NCBI GenBank assembly: GCA_036924285.1
Contig: JAYKYS010000005.1
Coordinates: forward strand, 23,100,001-23,164,000
DNA from: Asterella californica
Lineage: Eukaryota; Streptophyta; Marchantiopsida; Marchantiales; Aytoniaceae
Reading direction: 5' to 3'
Length of the DNA stretch: 64,000 nt
The position numbers were made by a program, and so were the translations under genes. Shown one piece after another: positions 22,413 through 35,100 of this stretch (position 1 is the first letter of the stretch; each line of letters opens with the position of its first letter). The notes beneath the pieces were generated by a model. It was given only the letters and a program-made list of their open reading frames with translations. It had not been told where the DNA came from and searched no databases.

Positions 22413-22649
22413 GACTGCAATCGCCAAGAATCAATCGCTGTGAAATCGCACAGTGCAGCCACTGTCACAGCCTAACTTCACAGCTCGATAGCACAAAGAA
22501 AACCAAGATCGCTAAAAGCGAAACTTCTTGTTGTCACCGCAATAACCTGCTGCCAACCGCATCGAGGTCAATAGCACAACGTCGACGACATTCAAGATCG
22601 GCTGCACAGAAAAGCCTGTAGTCAACTCAACTGGAAAATAGCACAAACA

Positions 22650-23135
22650 GTACCAAGATAACACGTGAATGGAAAACTTGGAGATAACACTAACGAACAG
22701 AGTCGAAATCGAGCGACAAAAGCGTAGAAACTACACCGAGAAAAGACGACGGTCGAAAGCTTGGAGACCACACTCGCGAACAAAGTCAAAATCGAGCCGT
22801 GGAAGCTTAGAAACCACACCGAAAAAACACGAGGGTCGAAAGCTTGGAGAAAACACTCAAGAACGTTGTCAAAATCGAGCGACAAAAGCGCAGTAACAGC
22901 ACCGAGACAACAGTGAACCGAAAGCTGAGAGAAAACTAAAGCGAACAGAGTTAAAATTGAACCGCAGAAGCATAAAAAGTGCACCGAAAAAACATGTGAG
23001 TCGAAAGCAATGAGAAAAACCTCGCGAACTGAGTCGAAATCGAGCCACAGAAGCGCAGTAACAGCACCGAGAGAACATGTGAACCGAAAGCTGAGAAAAA
23101 ACACTCGCGAAGAGAGTCAAAAGTCGAGCCGCAGA
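22650..23135. repeat. 83-bp minisatellite, six copies
   Basis: The block AGTC(A/G)AAATCGAGC recurs at 22,701, 22,784, 22,866, 22,949, 23,032 and 23,115, a spacing of 82-83 bp. Each unit also has GCACCGAGA-type and CGAAAGCTTGGAGA-type blocks. The near-multiple-of-three drift opens a 160-codon minus-strand frame, which is best seen as a by-product of the repeat. Confidence 0.85.
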
Positions 23136-23264
23136 AACGCAGGTACTAGGGCACAGAAGGGAAGTGAGACGTTGGGCAAGGGGGGTTGTCCTGCGTTAGG
23201 GCAAGAAGGCATTGCGCGCGGGCATCTGCCCGTCCAGACTCTGACACGGTCACGGCAAAGATAT

Positions 23265-23302
23265 CCGGAGAGAATGATTCTCTCCGGCCCTTTTATACCC
23301 TC
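23265..23302 (-). promoter_or_regulatory. Minus-strand TATA box beside a perfect 23-bp palindrome
   Basis: Read on the minus strand, GGGTATAAAAGGG (about 23,290-23,301) is a strong TATA box. Directly downstream at 23,265-23,287 lies a perfect palindrome with 11-bp arms (CCGGAGAGAAT) around one central base. Transcription from here would run through the 83-bp repeats toward the broken ORF at 22,412. Promoter activity is inferred from sequence only. Confidence 0.4.
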
Positions 23303-23364
23303 AGTGGGGGTTTAAATCAATGTCCTCTTCCGGAAGCAGAACGAACTCCGTAGCCTTAGCAACT

Positions 23365-23545
23365 CATGCACACATTTGTGCCTCCTCAATGATACATAGC
23401 TTAATACACTTACCCCTAAGAAGAGTCACCCATGGCAGGACCGGTGGTGAACACAATTTCCCATACGGGTAGCAAAGTGGTGTCCAGCAGCATCAGTTAT
23501 GTGGATGATGTCGAAACTACCCTTATGCTCCTCGCTGTCTCCTGA
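23365..23545 (-). pseudogene. RPS4: Ribosomal protein eS4 (RPS4) pseudogene, C-terminal fragment
   Basis: The minus-strand translation reads [20 protein letters not shown] followed by RMGN. After a shift near 23,430 it continues [20 protein letters not shown]. This is the C-terminal part of cytosolic ribosomal protein S4 (eS4), where plants have a KHKGSF...FATR(L/M)GN...KPWVSLPKGKGIKL order. The intact part is short, the frame is broken, and several invariant Gly/Lys are replaced. No introns interrupt the fragment, which fits a processed pseudogene, though no poly(A) tail is evident. Confidence 0.75.
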
Positions 23546-23559
23546 CCTATTGTGAATTG

Positions 23560-26500
23560 AGTTTCCATGATACCGCCTTTCTGCCTTTGTGCTGAACAGA
23601 GCTCTGAACCTTTGTGTGTACAAATATACCTCAGTTGCTCTTGCCTACACGAACCTCAGGTCGTAGTTTCGCACGCACTGCCATTGCAGTGAAAAAGCTT
23701 CTTTCACTATCGAGGAAAAGATGCAGTCTCAGAGCTTCCTACTTCACTAGTTGACTATACAAGAAGTTGCGATATCGAGTAGGACCGATACCTTTGACCA
23801 AATTGTGGAGGACAAGTGTCTGCAGAGGAATGGAATGATAGTTTCTAATCAAACTAATGTACCTCTAATGAAGAACTTTGTTACTTGACTCTATAACTTT
23901 GTACTAGCTAATGGGGAAGTCTAACATGACATATTTTTTGGACAAATTTCTCAGTCACCTGCCACGGTTGACACCATGGGAACAGATGGTCCGGATGACA
24001 GATAAAACGTAACGCCCGGAAACTCTGGAATGCTTTGCTTCTTAACCGACATATGAAATACTTGCACGAAATGAAAGCCGCGAATGATAACTCTCAAGGA
24101 GATAGATATTGATGGTTGATTCGAATAGATTATCGAACATATAAGAAAGCGTCGCAATCCCTTTTTCTTGCATCCTTCATTTCTTCACATGGAAGAGAAT
24201 GAGAGCTCGTTCTTGACCACGGAGTAGAATCAATGGATTCAAAATGATCGAGCTGATAAAAGGAGATTGAGTTATACGATAGGACTATGCCGACATAGTT
24301 GAGAAAACGAAGAGGTTTCGAGGTTTCCGCTTGGTTTAGGATAACGACGTTCAAACTGCAGAAATTCTAAGGTAGAACCATCTGCAAAGCTTATCCAGTT
24401 CGTCCAGTTCGAGCGCCTACGACAGATTGTGAAGCTGACACAACAACAGAAAGCTTGTTACCTAAGTAAAAAGCCCCAGGATCTGTCAATGGCTGCAATT
24501 GACTGTATTCCTCGTGTTGTTTATATGCAGCAATAGTTAGTCGTCTGATCTCCTATCGAGGTCTGAGTACAAAGTGACACAATTAGGATGGACACAAACC
24601 AGTTCGAGTGTAACTACTAGAGCAGCGATGAACTGGAAGAAGCGGAAGTTTACGGGGAGTTATCCCTGACTTGTAAAAAGGGTGGTACATTCGCTCGGTA
24701 ATTGACGTTCCTCCTCGACAGGAACGTTCCGACCCTTACCAAGACGAAGATCCTCCGTTAAGTCAAGTAGAGAAGTAATTTTGCTTGACGTCGTTCGTCA
24801 GGCCAGTGTGCTCGGATTCTCTGTTAGAGAACAAACATATCTCTGTCACCACATACGACGGTACCGCTGCTTCTTAGCGAAACGTGAGTTGGTTCCAAAC
24901 TGTTCCGTCCAAAAGTGACAGAAGTCAAGCAACAAGAAAACGTCAACCCAACATCCAGAATGAAGGATAAGTAGAGAGGAACTCAATTTCTGGTTCGGAA
25001 GAGGACAAATAGCACCAACTGTGTGACTAGCTCCAAATGTTTTAATTTTATTGTACTTAAGAGATGGGTGGGGAATTTAATAAGATTTGATGATAGAGTA
25101 CGATATTAGAATCTAGAAAGCAAATAGAAGTTTTAAGACATGGATAAGCTTAGGAATCTAATCATTGTTTAGAAAACATAGATTCTACTATCTTGAGATC
25201 AGAGAAGTACACATATCTAACACACGACAAGCAACACAACTATACGCAAAGTTTGCATAAGACAAAATAATTTTTTCCGGAGAGAAACTAATACTGGAAT
25301 TCCCATCGATTTAAAAGCTACACGCATTCTTAAATAGTGTTAAGAGGGTTCACCAGAACACTTCTCCGTTACTAGTATCACATCATTTCTCCAGAGTTGT
25401 TCCATCTTCTATGATAAGCCTCGACCTTATAGTCTGCCACCCTACATTTCCTGGACTCAAGGACATCTATTCTTAAGAACCTATCTATCACAAGATTCAC
25501 AATCACTACTGCAGCAGTGTCATCGATGACGATAAAGAAGAGAAGTTGAGGGAGACTCAGGCGGACTCAGGGAGTATCTTCGATTCGGTACGTACCTTGC
25601 TTTCGTTCATTTCATCTCTCCTCTTGTTTGCAATGAAGTCAACCAAGATGATGCATGCAGAACATAACATAACTGGAAATGGAGATAAGACAGAAGATAG
25701 ATAGCCGAGCAAAAGAACTCTTGCTTGGGTCGAGTAAATTTTAGAGAATTGAGTGGAGGAAGTGAGAATTTGACTTGTTGTATATTCGCATGAGCATTTC
25801 AAAATCATCATGTAAAGACAGTTATTGTTTTCAGTTAGCTCCACAAATTCAGTTCCTATAGTAACATAATACTCGTTTGAGTTAATAAGTATAGTGGAAA
25901 AAGGAAGCACATCATTCAGAAAATGGACTGCATTTGAGAGACAATGACATGCTCGCTACAATTGTTGTAAAGGCGTATAGCTATAAAACTAGGGAATGAA
26001 CTGATGAATGAAACATTGATATGCAGAGTCACCACCATTGCGAAACTCATAATATGTGTATCCAAGGTCTCTGAACCATATGGGGAAAGAAAAATCATCC
26101 GTATCGATCCAATCATCGGTTTACATATTCACATGTTGTTTTAACAAATACGGTAGTGTAAAGGCATGTCACGTTGAATAAATAATTCTGTAGTTAGTGA
26201 AAACCAAGAAATTAGTTAAATAACTCCTGGTGTATAAGAGTGAAATATTAAGGAAGGAAATGAATGAAGGAATGGAATTAAAGGAAATGAAGTCCTAAGA
26301 AGTTCTCTTGTAATGTGGATCGTTCACTATATTATCCACTAAATTTATACGTTGAGCGAAAGGACAGAAAAGTGGATTCTGATGTAAGCGAAATGACAAA
26401 GTGGATCATAACAATTCACTCAAACTGTCAGCGAATTGCCCTAGCACTACGATATTAAGCAAATGACTAAGTTAAATATCCTGCTTGTGGTTTAATATGA

Positions 26501-28200
26501 ATGAGTTCTCTAAGCATCTCCAGTGACATTATCATATTTTGTCCAAGTGTCTTTTCTAACCAAACGGATAGCTTTCTTCCTGTGGTACCATTTATATAGA
26601 ATATTGAACGATATCAAGGTTCTTTGTTTCGAGCAGTATACTCTATTTGCTCACTCAAAACACGACCAAGTATAATAGAGTGGCTACTCGACGCTGAGCC
26701 TCCAAGATCTCAAGAACATATAGGGAATACTCTAAAATAGAGATTTTGATAACGCCCAACATTCTGGAAATGTATTAGACTAAGTGTTTCGTATACGGTC
26801 TCCACTACGATACAGAGGCGTCGCTAGAGATAGTCTCTCATCCAATTTCATTTTACACGTCGGTCGGTCAATCTCATCGGTCTATCAAGTTGACTGAAGG
26901 TTCAGGCGCATCCAATATTCTATCGGTTAGGTTCTTTTTTCTCAAGACTAGTTTCGGTAATAATACTTATCAGCGTCCATGTGAGTTTATTCATCCCCAT
27001 TAAACTGGAGAACAGAGTATTCTTGAAATTAGTTAATTCATAGAGGGTCCTCTTGGGTGGTACATCTTTAGCTCTTTCCAAGAGCTGTTACTTTTTATGT
27101 TAACACGTGTCGATAATATTTGTTAAAGTAGATGTAAAACAGAAATATCATTTCAGTCACGTGAAAATTATAAATTATATATATCATGGTTCTACCCACA
27201 ACAGTTACTCCATGTTTGTGGAATGAAAATCTATGTGTTACCAAGCTGGATAATCTGCTTCATTCTGAGAAAAAAACTGATAAACTACTATTTGCACTTG
27301 GGCACTAAGGAGGATATACGTAAGACTTATCTGTTTGACGATTACCAGATTGTGGTACCCCGTGAAAAGGCAAAAGGGGATGCCTATAGAGGTGTAATAT
27401 ACAGTCCTAATAAGCCTCAAGACATGAGTTAATATTAATATTCAGTATTACGTAGATTTTTCTGAACTGTTTGGTCAGACTACAACTTCTCTTTGCCCTC
27501 TATTCCATGGTTTATGCTCACTTCACACGACCAAGTCTCGGGTTCCAACCGGACCATATTGTGGTTTGGTAAGTTTTGGTAGAGGTTCCATAATTCAATA
27601 ATATCACACTTATATAATACCGTTTTCGATTCTTTACGTAATAATCGATTTCAATCGGTTGTTACAAAGAATATTTCAGAAACCAAAACCTTCTAAAAGA
27701 TGACTGGAGTTCCCTTCCATGAATAATCTTTAAATTTTCGTTTCAAAAAGCAACGGAGAACAGTTATAGATTCAGACTGAATTCAAAGTTAAATAATAAA
27801 ATTATATCTAGATTAAATAATGTATGCTTTTTATAGGCGTGAGTCCGAGCTTTGCTCACGGGTTAAATCTGAATCTGGCCACCACCCCAACCATTATTAT
27901 CATTTCACAGTTACAGATAAATTTTATTTTTATAATAGCTTAGTACATAATTTATACATAACACTTACATCTTTTCTGATAAAAGAAAATGAACAAAAAT
28001 GGGCGAAGTTGACTAAGCATGCTTATTTATTCGGTGGAGGCGAATAGTATTATTACATTCTCCTCGGCTCCTCCTCGTACAAGTGTGTGCAAAGTCATTA
28101 ATTTGTTTGTTGGGCGGAGAACATCTGATGATTTTTTCTTAGGTGTTATCAGCGACTCCTGTATATTTCTCTTTCAGGATATTCACTTGATTATCAGTGA
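23560..28200. other. AT-rich intergenic region
   Basis: Open frames are short (117 codons at most, 25,557-25,910 minus) and none resembles a known family. No tRNA, LTR pair or coding exon with supporting motifs was seen. Confidence 0.5.
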
Positions 28201-28207
28201 AATCTGT

Positions 28208-28568
28208 AGAAATTTGTTTGATCACACCCCAGTAGGTTTGATGTGTTAGATCACACCCTTGACTAGCTATTTATTGTAAAACGAGTCACTTGGCCATATC
28301 AATCATATGTCAGACTGCACACATCAACTTTTCGAGCATATGTGTTTCATGTGTACTTTATTTTGAGTCAATTCGAATGAGAGAGGTATTTAGTCACATT
28401 CTAATCTTATGAAATGATGAACCACATTGAAAAATGACTGGATGATTTATTATCAATAATATCAATAATATCAATAATAATTAATAAAGGATAATATCAA
28501 AATAAAATATTAAGAAGGGTGTGATAAAGCAAAACAAACCTGCTCGAGTGGTGATCAAGCAAATTTCT
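28208..28568. mobile_element. Fold-back (MITE-like) element 1, 361 bp
   Basis: The left end reads AGAAATTTGTTTGATCAC and the right end is its inverse with one mismatch (GTGATCAAGCAAATTTCT, ending 28,568). The inverted similarity continues inward for about 55 bp (shared GGTGTGAT and AAACCT blocks). There is no coding capacity, and the middle is AT-rich with ATCAATAAT repeats. No clear target duplication was found, so the exact ends are uncertain. Confidence 0.6.
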
Positions 28569-28792
28569 GGTGCAAGCTTATCCTCGTGATTCTGTACTTG
28601 CAGATAATATTGGAACGAATTAAAGTATAAACTGTATTCGTTTTACGTCAGGTCTACACAACACGCAAGTTGTTGCCCACTCACTCACACGAACAGAGCT
28701 GATCTGACCATATCGGGATTTGAACCTAGTTTTGCATGTACAGTATAGTCTGCTTTCGTAGTACTGCAGGCTGGAGGTCCGTCCTCATTGCA

Positions 28793-29262
28793 AGAATTCG
28801 CTTTATCACATCCCAATAAGTTCCTTGAGTTTGATAACACCTCTTTTAACAATGTATTGTTTAATCATATCATTGACTGGTTACCGACAGTAGAACCAGT
28901 CACTCTGTCTTCTCGTTCATCATTTCACTATTTTAATCATGATTAAATACCTTTGCGTGATGTAAATTAGTTCACTACTTACACAATCATAACTAAATAC
29001 AATCGTGACTAAATACCTCTGGTACATTTAAGATGTTTAACATTAAGGACACTTCAGAATGATACATGCTCAAAACCAGATGTGTGGAGTCTGAAATGTA
29101 ACTAACATCACAAAATGATTGGTTTCACAGACAATAACCAGTAGGAAGTGTTATCAAGCAATACAGGGTTAAAAAGAGTGTTATCAAGCTCAAACAATAT
29201 ATCGTTAAGAGGGGTATGATGTAACAGAAAGAACCAACTGGGGTGTGATCGAGCCAATTTCT
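28793..29262. mobile_element. Fold-back (MITE-like) element 2, 470 bp, same family
   Basis: The left end (AGAATTCGCTTTATCACATC) and right end (GGGGTGTGATCGAGCCAATT, then TCT) are inverted relatives of each other and of element 1. The right side has an extra AAGAGTGTTATCAAGCTCAA block. It lies 224 bp from element 1 in the same arrangement, so these are two copies of one non-autonomous family. Confidence 0.55.
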
Positions 29263-29269
29263 GTCCTCT

Positions 29270-30720
29270 CTGAGCTTCCGTAGTTCTTTACTTAACATTA
29301 TTACACTATAGATATTATTCCCTACTGTATTGTAATATATAATTGCTTCTTCCTCTGTTCTTCCGCCGTCTTGTCAGGTATCGCTCTGGATCTGATACTC
29401 AGGTTCGGTACTACTCTATACGGAGTTAAAACCTCAAGAGCTATTGATGATACTGTGGTACATCTGCAATGCATGGTTGTAATCGAGGCATTTTACCAGA
29501 GACCTATATATACAGTTCAAGCCCTTGCGCTGAAATCGTTACTCAAGCAGGCCCTTGAATGGTAATAACACGTTGAGGACTGACATGTTGGATCTTTAGT
29601 TGATCTGTGCATGACGGGGAGTCTACCGTGGTGGGCTCGCTGACCTGGTTTGATCAGGCATACAGGATGGCGCGGTAGCGCTGAGACCAGCGCTAAGGCA
29701 TAATCATCCATCTGAACGCGGGGTGTTGTAGTTATTCAGTCGATGGTGCAGTGAGTGACTGAGTAACGCAAGTCACGATTTGCCAAACTACCCGCTGATG
29801 CTACCCGCTGATTTGACTGGCACGTCTGCAGCCCTTGCTGACGTGCCAGTCCAAACGTTCTACTACCAGTCCCTCGACTGGTCGAGTAACGGTTTCGGCG
29901 GATGGACCTAGTACCAAGTATATATATCAACCGTTCTTAAGGCAAGCAGTCAAGATATAAATGTAAGTTTATCACAGTGTGCTAACTAAAGGACACATGA
30001 ACTATGAACGTGGTAGTGCTCGGTGCTGCAGGTGGAGCGTGGTGCCCACTCAGTTTCACGGTGTGGCTACTCGGTGGTACGTCGTCGCAACATATGTTTG
30101 AAAGGAGATTCTCTCTTGCTATGATCACACATTAGTCGTTTGCTCGTAAGTGATCGAGACGTCGCAGGTGTTAATATTGGTTAGCTGCACTGTGCACACC
30201 AAATTCATGCATGATGTACGTCTTTTTCTCTTTCTACTGCTTAACTGACAGCCTGACGTGATTACATACATTCATCCGCCGTACTTGTGCTTGCTTTCTG
30301 TTTTGCCAGTAGTCTGGACCAGGGACGACCATCCAAATGATACCAGAGCATCCGTACTAGAAAGTTGGCACATCATGAGCAACGGACCTTGCTTCAAGGT
30401 CTCGCCACTTCTTCTTTCGTTCTCTTCGGCGGGTGTAGACAAGAATATCGGTAGCAACTGATTCTCCCTTTTCGATTGCATGTGCAATTTTCGTCTTCCC
30501 CTCTCCAACTAAAGCAGTGCGTTCCGCACATGGCTTGGCCGACCGTTTGAAAAGCTTTGGCGCGGTGAGGAAAGGTTATCTTCTTACTCGTAAAGTAGAG
30601 ATGTCTAGGTCCGGGTGTGTGTGATTGACGAGAGAGGGAGAGGGAGTGTGTATGACCCGAGACTCTTTACACTTTCCTGCCGTAGACATCCCTCTTTACC
30701 AACAGCAAGAGGAGAGTGAG
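29270..30720. other. Spacer of mixed composition; no gene supported
   Basis: The stretch is somewhat GC-richer than the region to its left. Short open frames exist on both strands but none has a recognisable motif. Confidence 0.4.
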
Positions 30721-30721
30721 C

Positions 30722-30868
30722 ATGACATCCTTGTTCAACACCTTATTATTGACACTCTTTCTGATCTTTTTCACAGTACGCGCCTTTGAGCTCGTTTATA
30801 GGTTTGTACTGAAGTTTATCTTGCTCTTAGGGTTTCTCCACGTCCTCACAGAACAACTTCGGTCGTAA
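30722..30868 (+). CDS. Small hydrophobic ORF, 48 residues, hypothetical
   Basis: An ATG at 30,722 opens a 48-residue frame to TAA 30,866-30,868. The first 20 residues (MTSLFNTLLLTLFLIFFTVR) look like a signal peptide or membrane anchor, and a second hydrophobic stretch (FVLKFILLLGFLHVL) follows. The sequence before the ATG is purine-rich, like a leader. It overlaps a longer minus-strand frame. There is no family match, so it may be chance. Confidence 0.2.
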   Translation: MTSLFNTLLLTLFLIFFTVRAFELVYRFVLKFILLLGFLHVLTEQLRS

Positions 30869-30869
30869 A

Positions 30870-32110
30870 CACTTTGAAGAAAGAAAGCAAGCAAGCCGCC
30901 GAAAGAGAGGTGCCACTTGGTGTCGTCTTGTACCGTCCATCACGTGTTTGTTACTTGTCGTGGTTGTGCTTTTACAGGATCCGAACAGTGGAAAGCATGA
31001 GCCTGAAAGAGAAATATGATAAAGCAGCTGTCGAGCTGCTTTACTCATTTTGACTCGGGAGGCAGACGACGAGATCTCATTTACAGGCAATGGTACTTCT
31101 TGGTAAAGCGCAAGAACGACGAAAAGGATCATGCTGCATTTTCCAAGGCTTGATGTCGCAGAGACGTCACAGCTCCTTCTAGATCAAGTCATCGCAGTCG
31201 TAAAGCACTCTCAACACTTTGCATGGTCCCCTTCGTGCGGTTTTCGTCTATGAGGCTACAAGTTCAAGAATGCTAGTTAAACAATGTCAGATGAAAGCAT
31301 CTTCAAACTAGCATGTGATCATCGTAGACATCCAATCTGCATATGTGAAAACCTGTATATCGTCTGGGAAATCTATCCCCGTACCAATATTGTGCTCCGT
31401 TTCCACTTCTTTGGCTTCGCCATGCTTGCACTGTGATCAGACCAGTGTGTGCCAACAGAAAATAGTCGATCAAACACATTTTAATGTTTCAGCTCTTTGA
31501 AACTCGGAATGATGTAACGCTTTCACAGAAAAACAGATTTAGATACTTGCTGCAAGTGTGTTACTTGCGAGGAATCCGGTGAGAAGATAGAACTCCGATA
31601 CGGACTGTATCATGGTTCGTCCCTGAATGCGAATGGTACTGACTGGTCAGGTTAAAAGTCCAAACAGGTGTTGCATTCGGCAGGCTGGGGATAGGAGATG
31701 TATTATTTGGCACTTCATATCCTGAGAAACGCGACCGAGATGATAGAAGGAATAACGGAGCGTACTCCCGAGGTCCTCGAGAAAGTTTTAGCATGTGACT
31801 TGTGCCTCGGAAGGTTAAGGACGGGCCCTTGAATATGCTCCACAAGTAGCTCACAGATCAGGTAAACAGAAATACGGCCGAAGGAGTTTCCAGTGAGTGT
31901 ATTTGTGATCGCCTCGGGTCTGGGCTTAAAGTAACGGACGGATGAAACTCCCACACTCCTACACGGGCCACGAGCGCAGCGACTCTCTCCTCGCCGAAAA
32001 AGGAAGGAAGTGAAGGGTTGGGAACAGCTGCTGTGGACAAACAAAAGATTAATCCGTTGTTGAATTGTCAAAGAAGTGCGTGCTCTCTCGCGCGAACGCT
32101 GATTGACTAG
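30870..32110. other. Spacer upstream of the putative plus-strand gene
   Basis: Minus-strand frames at 31,561-32,071 show no known motif. No repeat or RNA gene was seen. Confidence 0.4.
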
Positions 32111-35100
32111 ATGGTCTGGAAAGCAAGGAGTTGCACGCGGTAAGTATTATGGTTGAGAAATGCCTTATTATGCTTGATCTAATAGTCTTCATTCTATTTG
32201 ATCAAGATCCACAGGCGCGTGAGAAAACAGAACAGTTCCCTATATTTAGAACTCCTGGAATCCTGCGAATGTAAATGGGTTCTTCTAGGCCTCTATGCTC
32301 ATTCTGGGATCACGGTTATGAGTTCGCGTGAAAGGGGAAAAGAACGGTATCTGCAAAACGAGATTCTTGTTGATCACAGGCAACTCTGATAGTGAACAAT
32401 TCTCACTTGATATGCCGGTCCCAGAAAAGCGTATCCTCTGTCTGAATAGACAAAAACAAAACTGCAAAGAGAGAACTGGAAATGACTGAGACGTGGCAGA
32501 AGCTCTCGTTAGAAGCTGCCTTGAACGTGTGGAAACCAGAAGATCCGATGTTACATTCCCCAGGAGTAGAAGAATGTACTGAGAAAATTTTGTGAAGCAC
32601 ACAAGTCTACCTTTGACTCGGTCATTCTTCCACAGTGACCTTACAGGTCAAATAAGTGCTAGCCTCGTGTAATCTGTGTCACACATCAGAGATTCAACTT
32701 TCTCAAAATGTACTTACAACCTATCCTGCGTGACAGTGCATATGGAAAGCTTCCAACAGTACAATGGGAAGTACGACGACACTGATGTTGTCAATACCAC
32801 ACTGGCTTCCGGATTCACTAGCTCAGGTCTTCCGGAAACTTTCCACTCTACGATCTAACAAGCTTATATAGCTCCCACAGAAGGAGTTTATGGGAATTTC
32901 CGATCACCTGAAGAGCAGTACAACTGCAACAGGATGCAATTTGGTCGCCGCCAACATTCCTCCCGTTCGTGATATATCTGAGGTCGTGGTGAGTATCAAG
33001 TAAATTTTCATTACATCGGTTACTGTGGCATAGAGGAGAGGAATGTGCATTCCCAGAAACAGTTAAAAGCAACAGATCCCGGAGGCTTCTGCGAAGAGGA
33101 AGAGAATCAATAATTGGCCGAATGAGTTGTATGCATGCATGCTCAGACAAGGACTGCTGAAGTTGAGCACTGTTAGCATTTATACGCATGAAGATTACTG
33201 TACATAAAAGAATGGAACGAGACGTGCCGACAAGCTAGCTTTCCCTGTTTTTTCTCCCATATTGAGCAGCATGAGGAAGTCCCAGGGCAGGATATTAAGC
33301 CTTTATTCAGAGCTCCTACAAAATGGATTATATTTGGCTGTCACCCATATCTCAAGTCTTGCAGTCTTGCAATACTGTCGGAATAAGCGATGAGTTGAGA
33401 CTTGTTCAGTATGATCGCTCACACAGCACTATGAGACAGGGATACACAACCGAGACTGGAGTAGTAGTTAAGTGTGCAGTTGAGCTATGTTAAGCATGAT
33501 CCTCAGCATTAAAAACCTGTCTTTGACATTCCTGATGTTCTCATGGACTAATCTGATCTCATGAACGTTGTAAATATTCGTCACAATCAGGAATCTGCTG
33601 CGCTACAGTCCATTGATGTGAGTGCTAAGGGAGGGTAATCTTCACACAGCGCTGTCATTCTTCCGATCACGAATCGCACTGCTTGGAAGTAAAGTAGTCA
33701 GTCAGTCCGTCAGGTTTGAACATGTTCATGTGACACTCGTTACACACAAGGAACGAATGAATGGAACCAATGACGTAAAGCGGTAAGAGACTGTCATTCA
33801 GATATGAGAACCAGTCTTGATATGAGAACCAGTCTTACTTCTCATTAGATGACAGATGCACAGTCAATAATGACAAAATGTGAAAGCAATTTCCAGTACT
33901 TCGCTGTACTTACAACTTTTTCATTTGGCTGTGTTTCCAACTCATGCTGCTCAGTATTCTCCTTCATGCTCTAAACTTGAATAAGATAAGAAGTAACAGT
34001 TGGATGCTTGACTGACCTGTAAGTACTAACATTTGGCTTCTTCCTGTAGAAAACACGAGGAAAGGTCAGAGGACACGCTAAAGCTACTTTACCAAAGCCT
34101 AAACCCTGCACTTGATAGTAATGTAATGGTCTCTGACAAAAGCTAGAGAATGCAATGCATTAATGAGCTTGTACTGGAACACCTCCAGAATTGGCACCAT
34201 CTGGGGAAGAGAGGTATTTAACCATCCATGATCTGTGAGAGGAAGTTGTCTAAACTTACACTGTCAGGTTAGTGTTTTACTTCAGCGTCTTTCGATGGAC
34301 CTTTTGCTTGAAATTCACTATTATAAGATACGTGTCAGTCCCCTAATACCTTGAGTCATGAGTCCTTCGAGCCACAACATTTCTCATTTTTCCTGCGAAG
34401 TGATTTACAGCTCTCTAACCCGGGTTTTTGTCACGTCCGATGTACTTTGATTCAAGATCTGCTGCATACTTCGGTGCAATCAAAAGCAGTAGCAAGATTT
34501 CTTCTAAGAGGACGATACAACTACTAACTCGTCCAGATTTTTACGCATCAGATTTTCTACACACATTGTACAGCTACTACTCCTGCATATGATGTGACTC
34601 TTCCTTCCGATGCTCAAAGACCTCACAAGATGTGCAGATTTGCCACAGGGAACTTCCATTCCCTATCATGCACATAATCCCGTCCATCCTGCTGGACGGT
34701 GTCAATTATTTTCTCTTTGCACGACAGATGGATCTCTTACAGCTTCGATGATTCAGCAGTCGGACATTGATAAGAGACGACCAGCCAGACACTCTATGAT
34801 TGGGGTATGTTTTGTATAACCCATCAATCATTCTAAAAAATATTTTTGACGTAACTCGCCAGAATCCGTCTATGAACTGTGTCTCTCATTCCATTAACAG
34901 TGTCAAAAAAGTAACACAGTTAATAGAATGGATAGAAGTGTTCAACGCGCCCAAAGTATCCGCCAGTCCCAACCGAACTCTCTGTACAACGTTACAAAAA
35001 GCCTACAAGACGTAGGAGCCAAGTCGACCCAGTATTTCGGCGCGACTGTGTCTACTCACTGGAAGAGGCAGCAACTGTGAGCTAACTTCTAACCAATATC

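Noticed and set aside
22622..23104. 160-codon minus-strand ORF
   Set aside because: It is entirely the 83-bp minisatellite translated; its internal protein repeat follows the DNA repeat and has no independent support.
28700..28790. tRNA B-box-like GGTTCAAATCC on the minus strand between the two fold-back elements
   Set aside because: No matching A box at the right spacing, and the flanking bases do not form acceptor or anticodon stems.
33241..33390. Alternative exon reading HEEVPGQDIKPLFRAPTKW in the putative plus-strand gene
   Set aside because: It is open and protein-like, but it runs to a stop with no usable donor, while the overlapping frame used in the model stays open to a phase-compatible donor. 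The choice remains uncertain.
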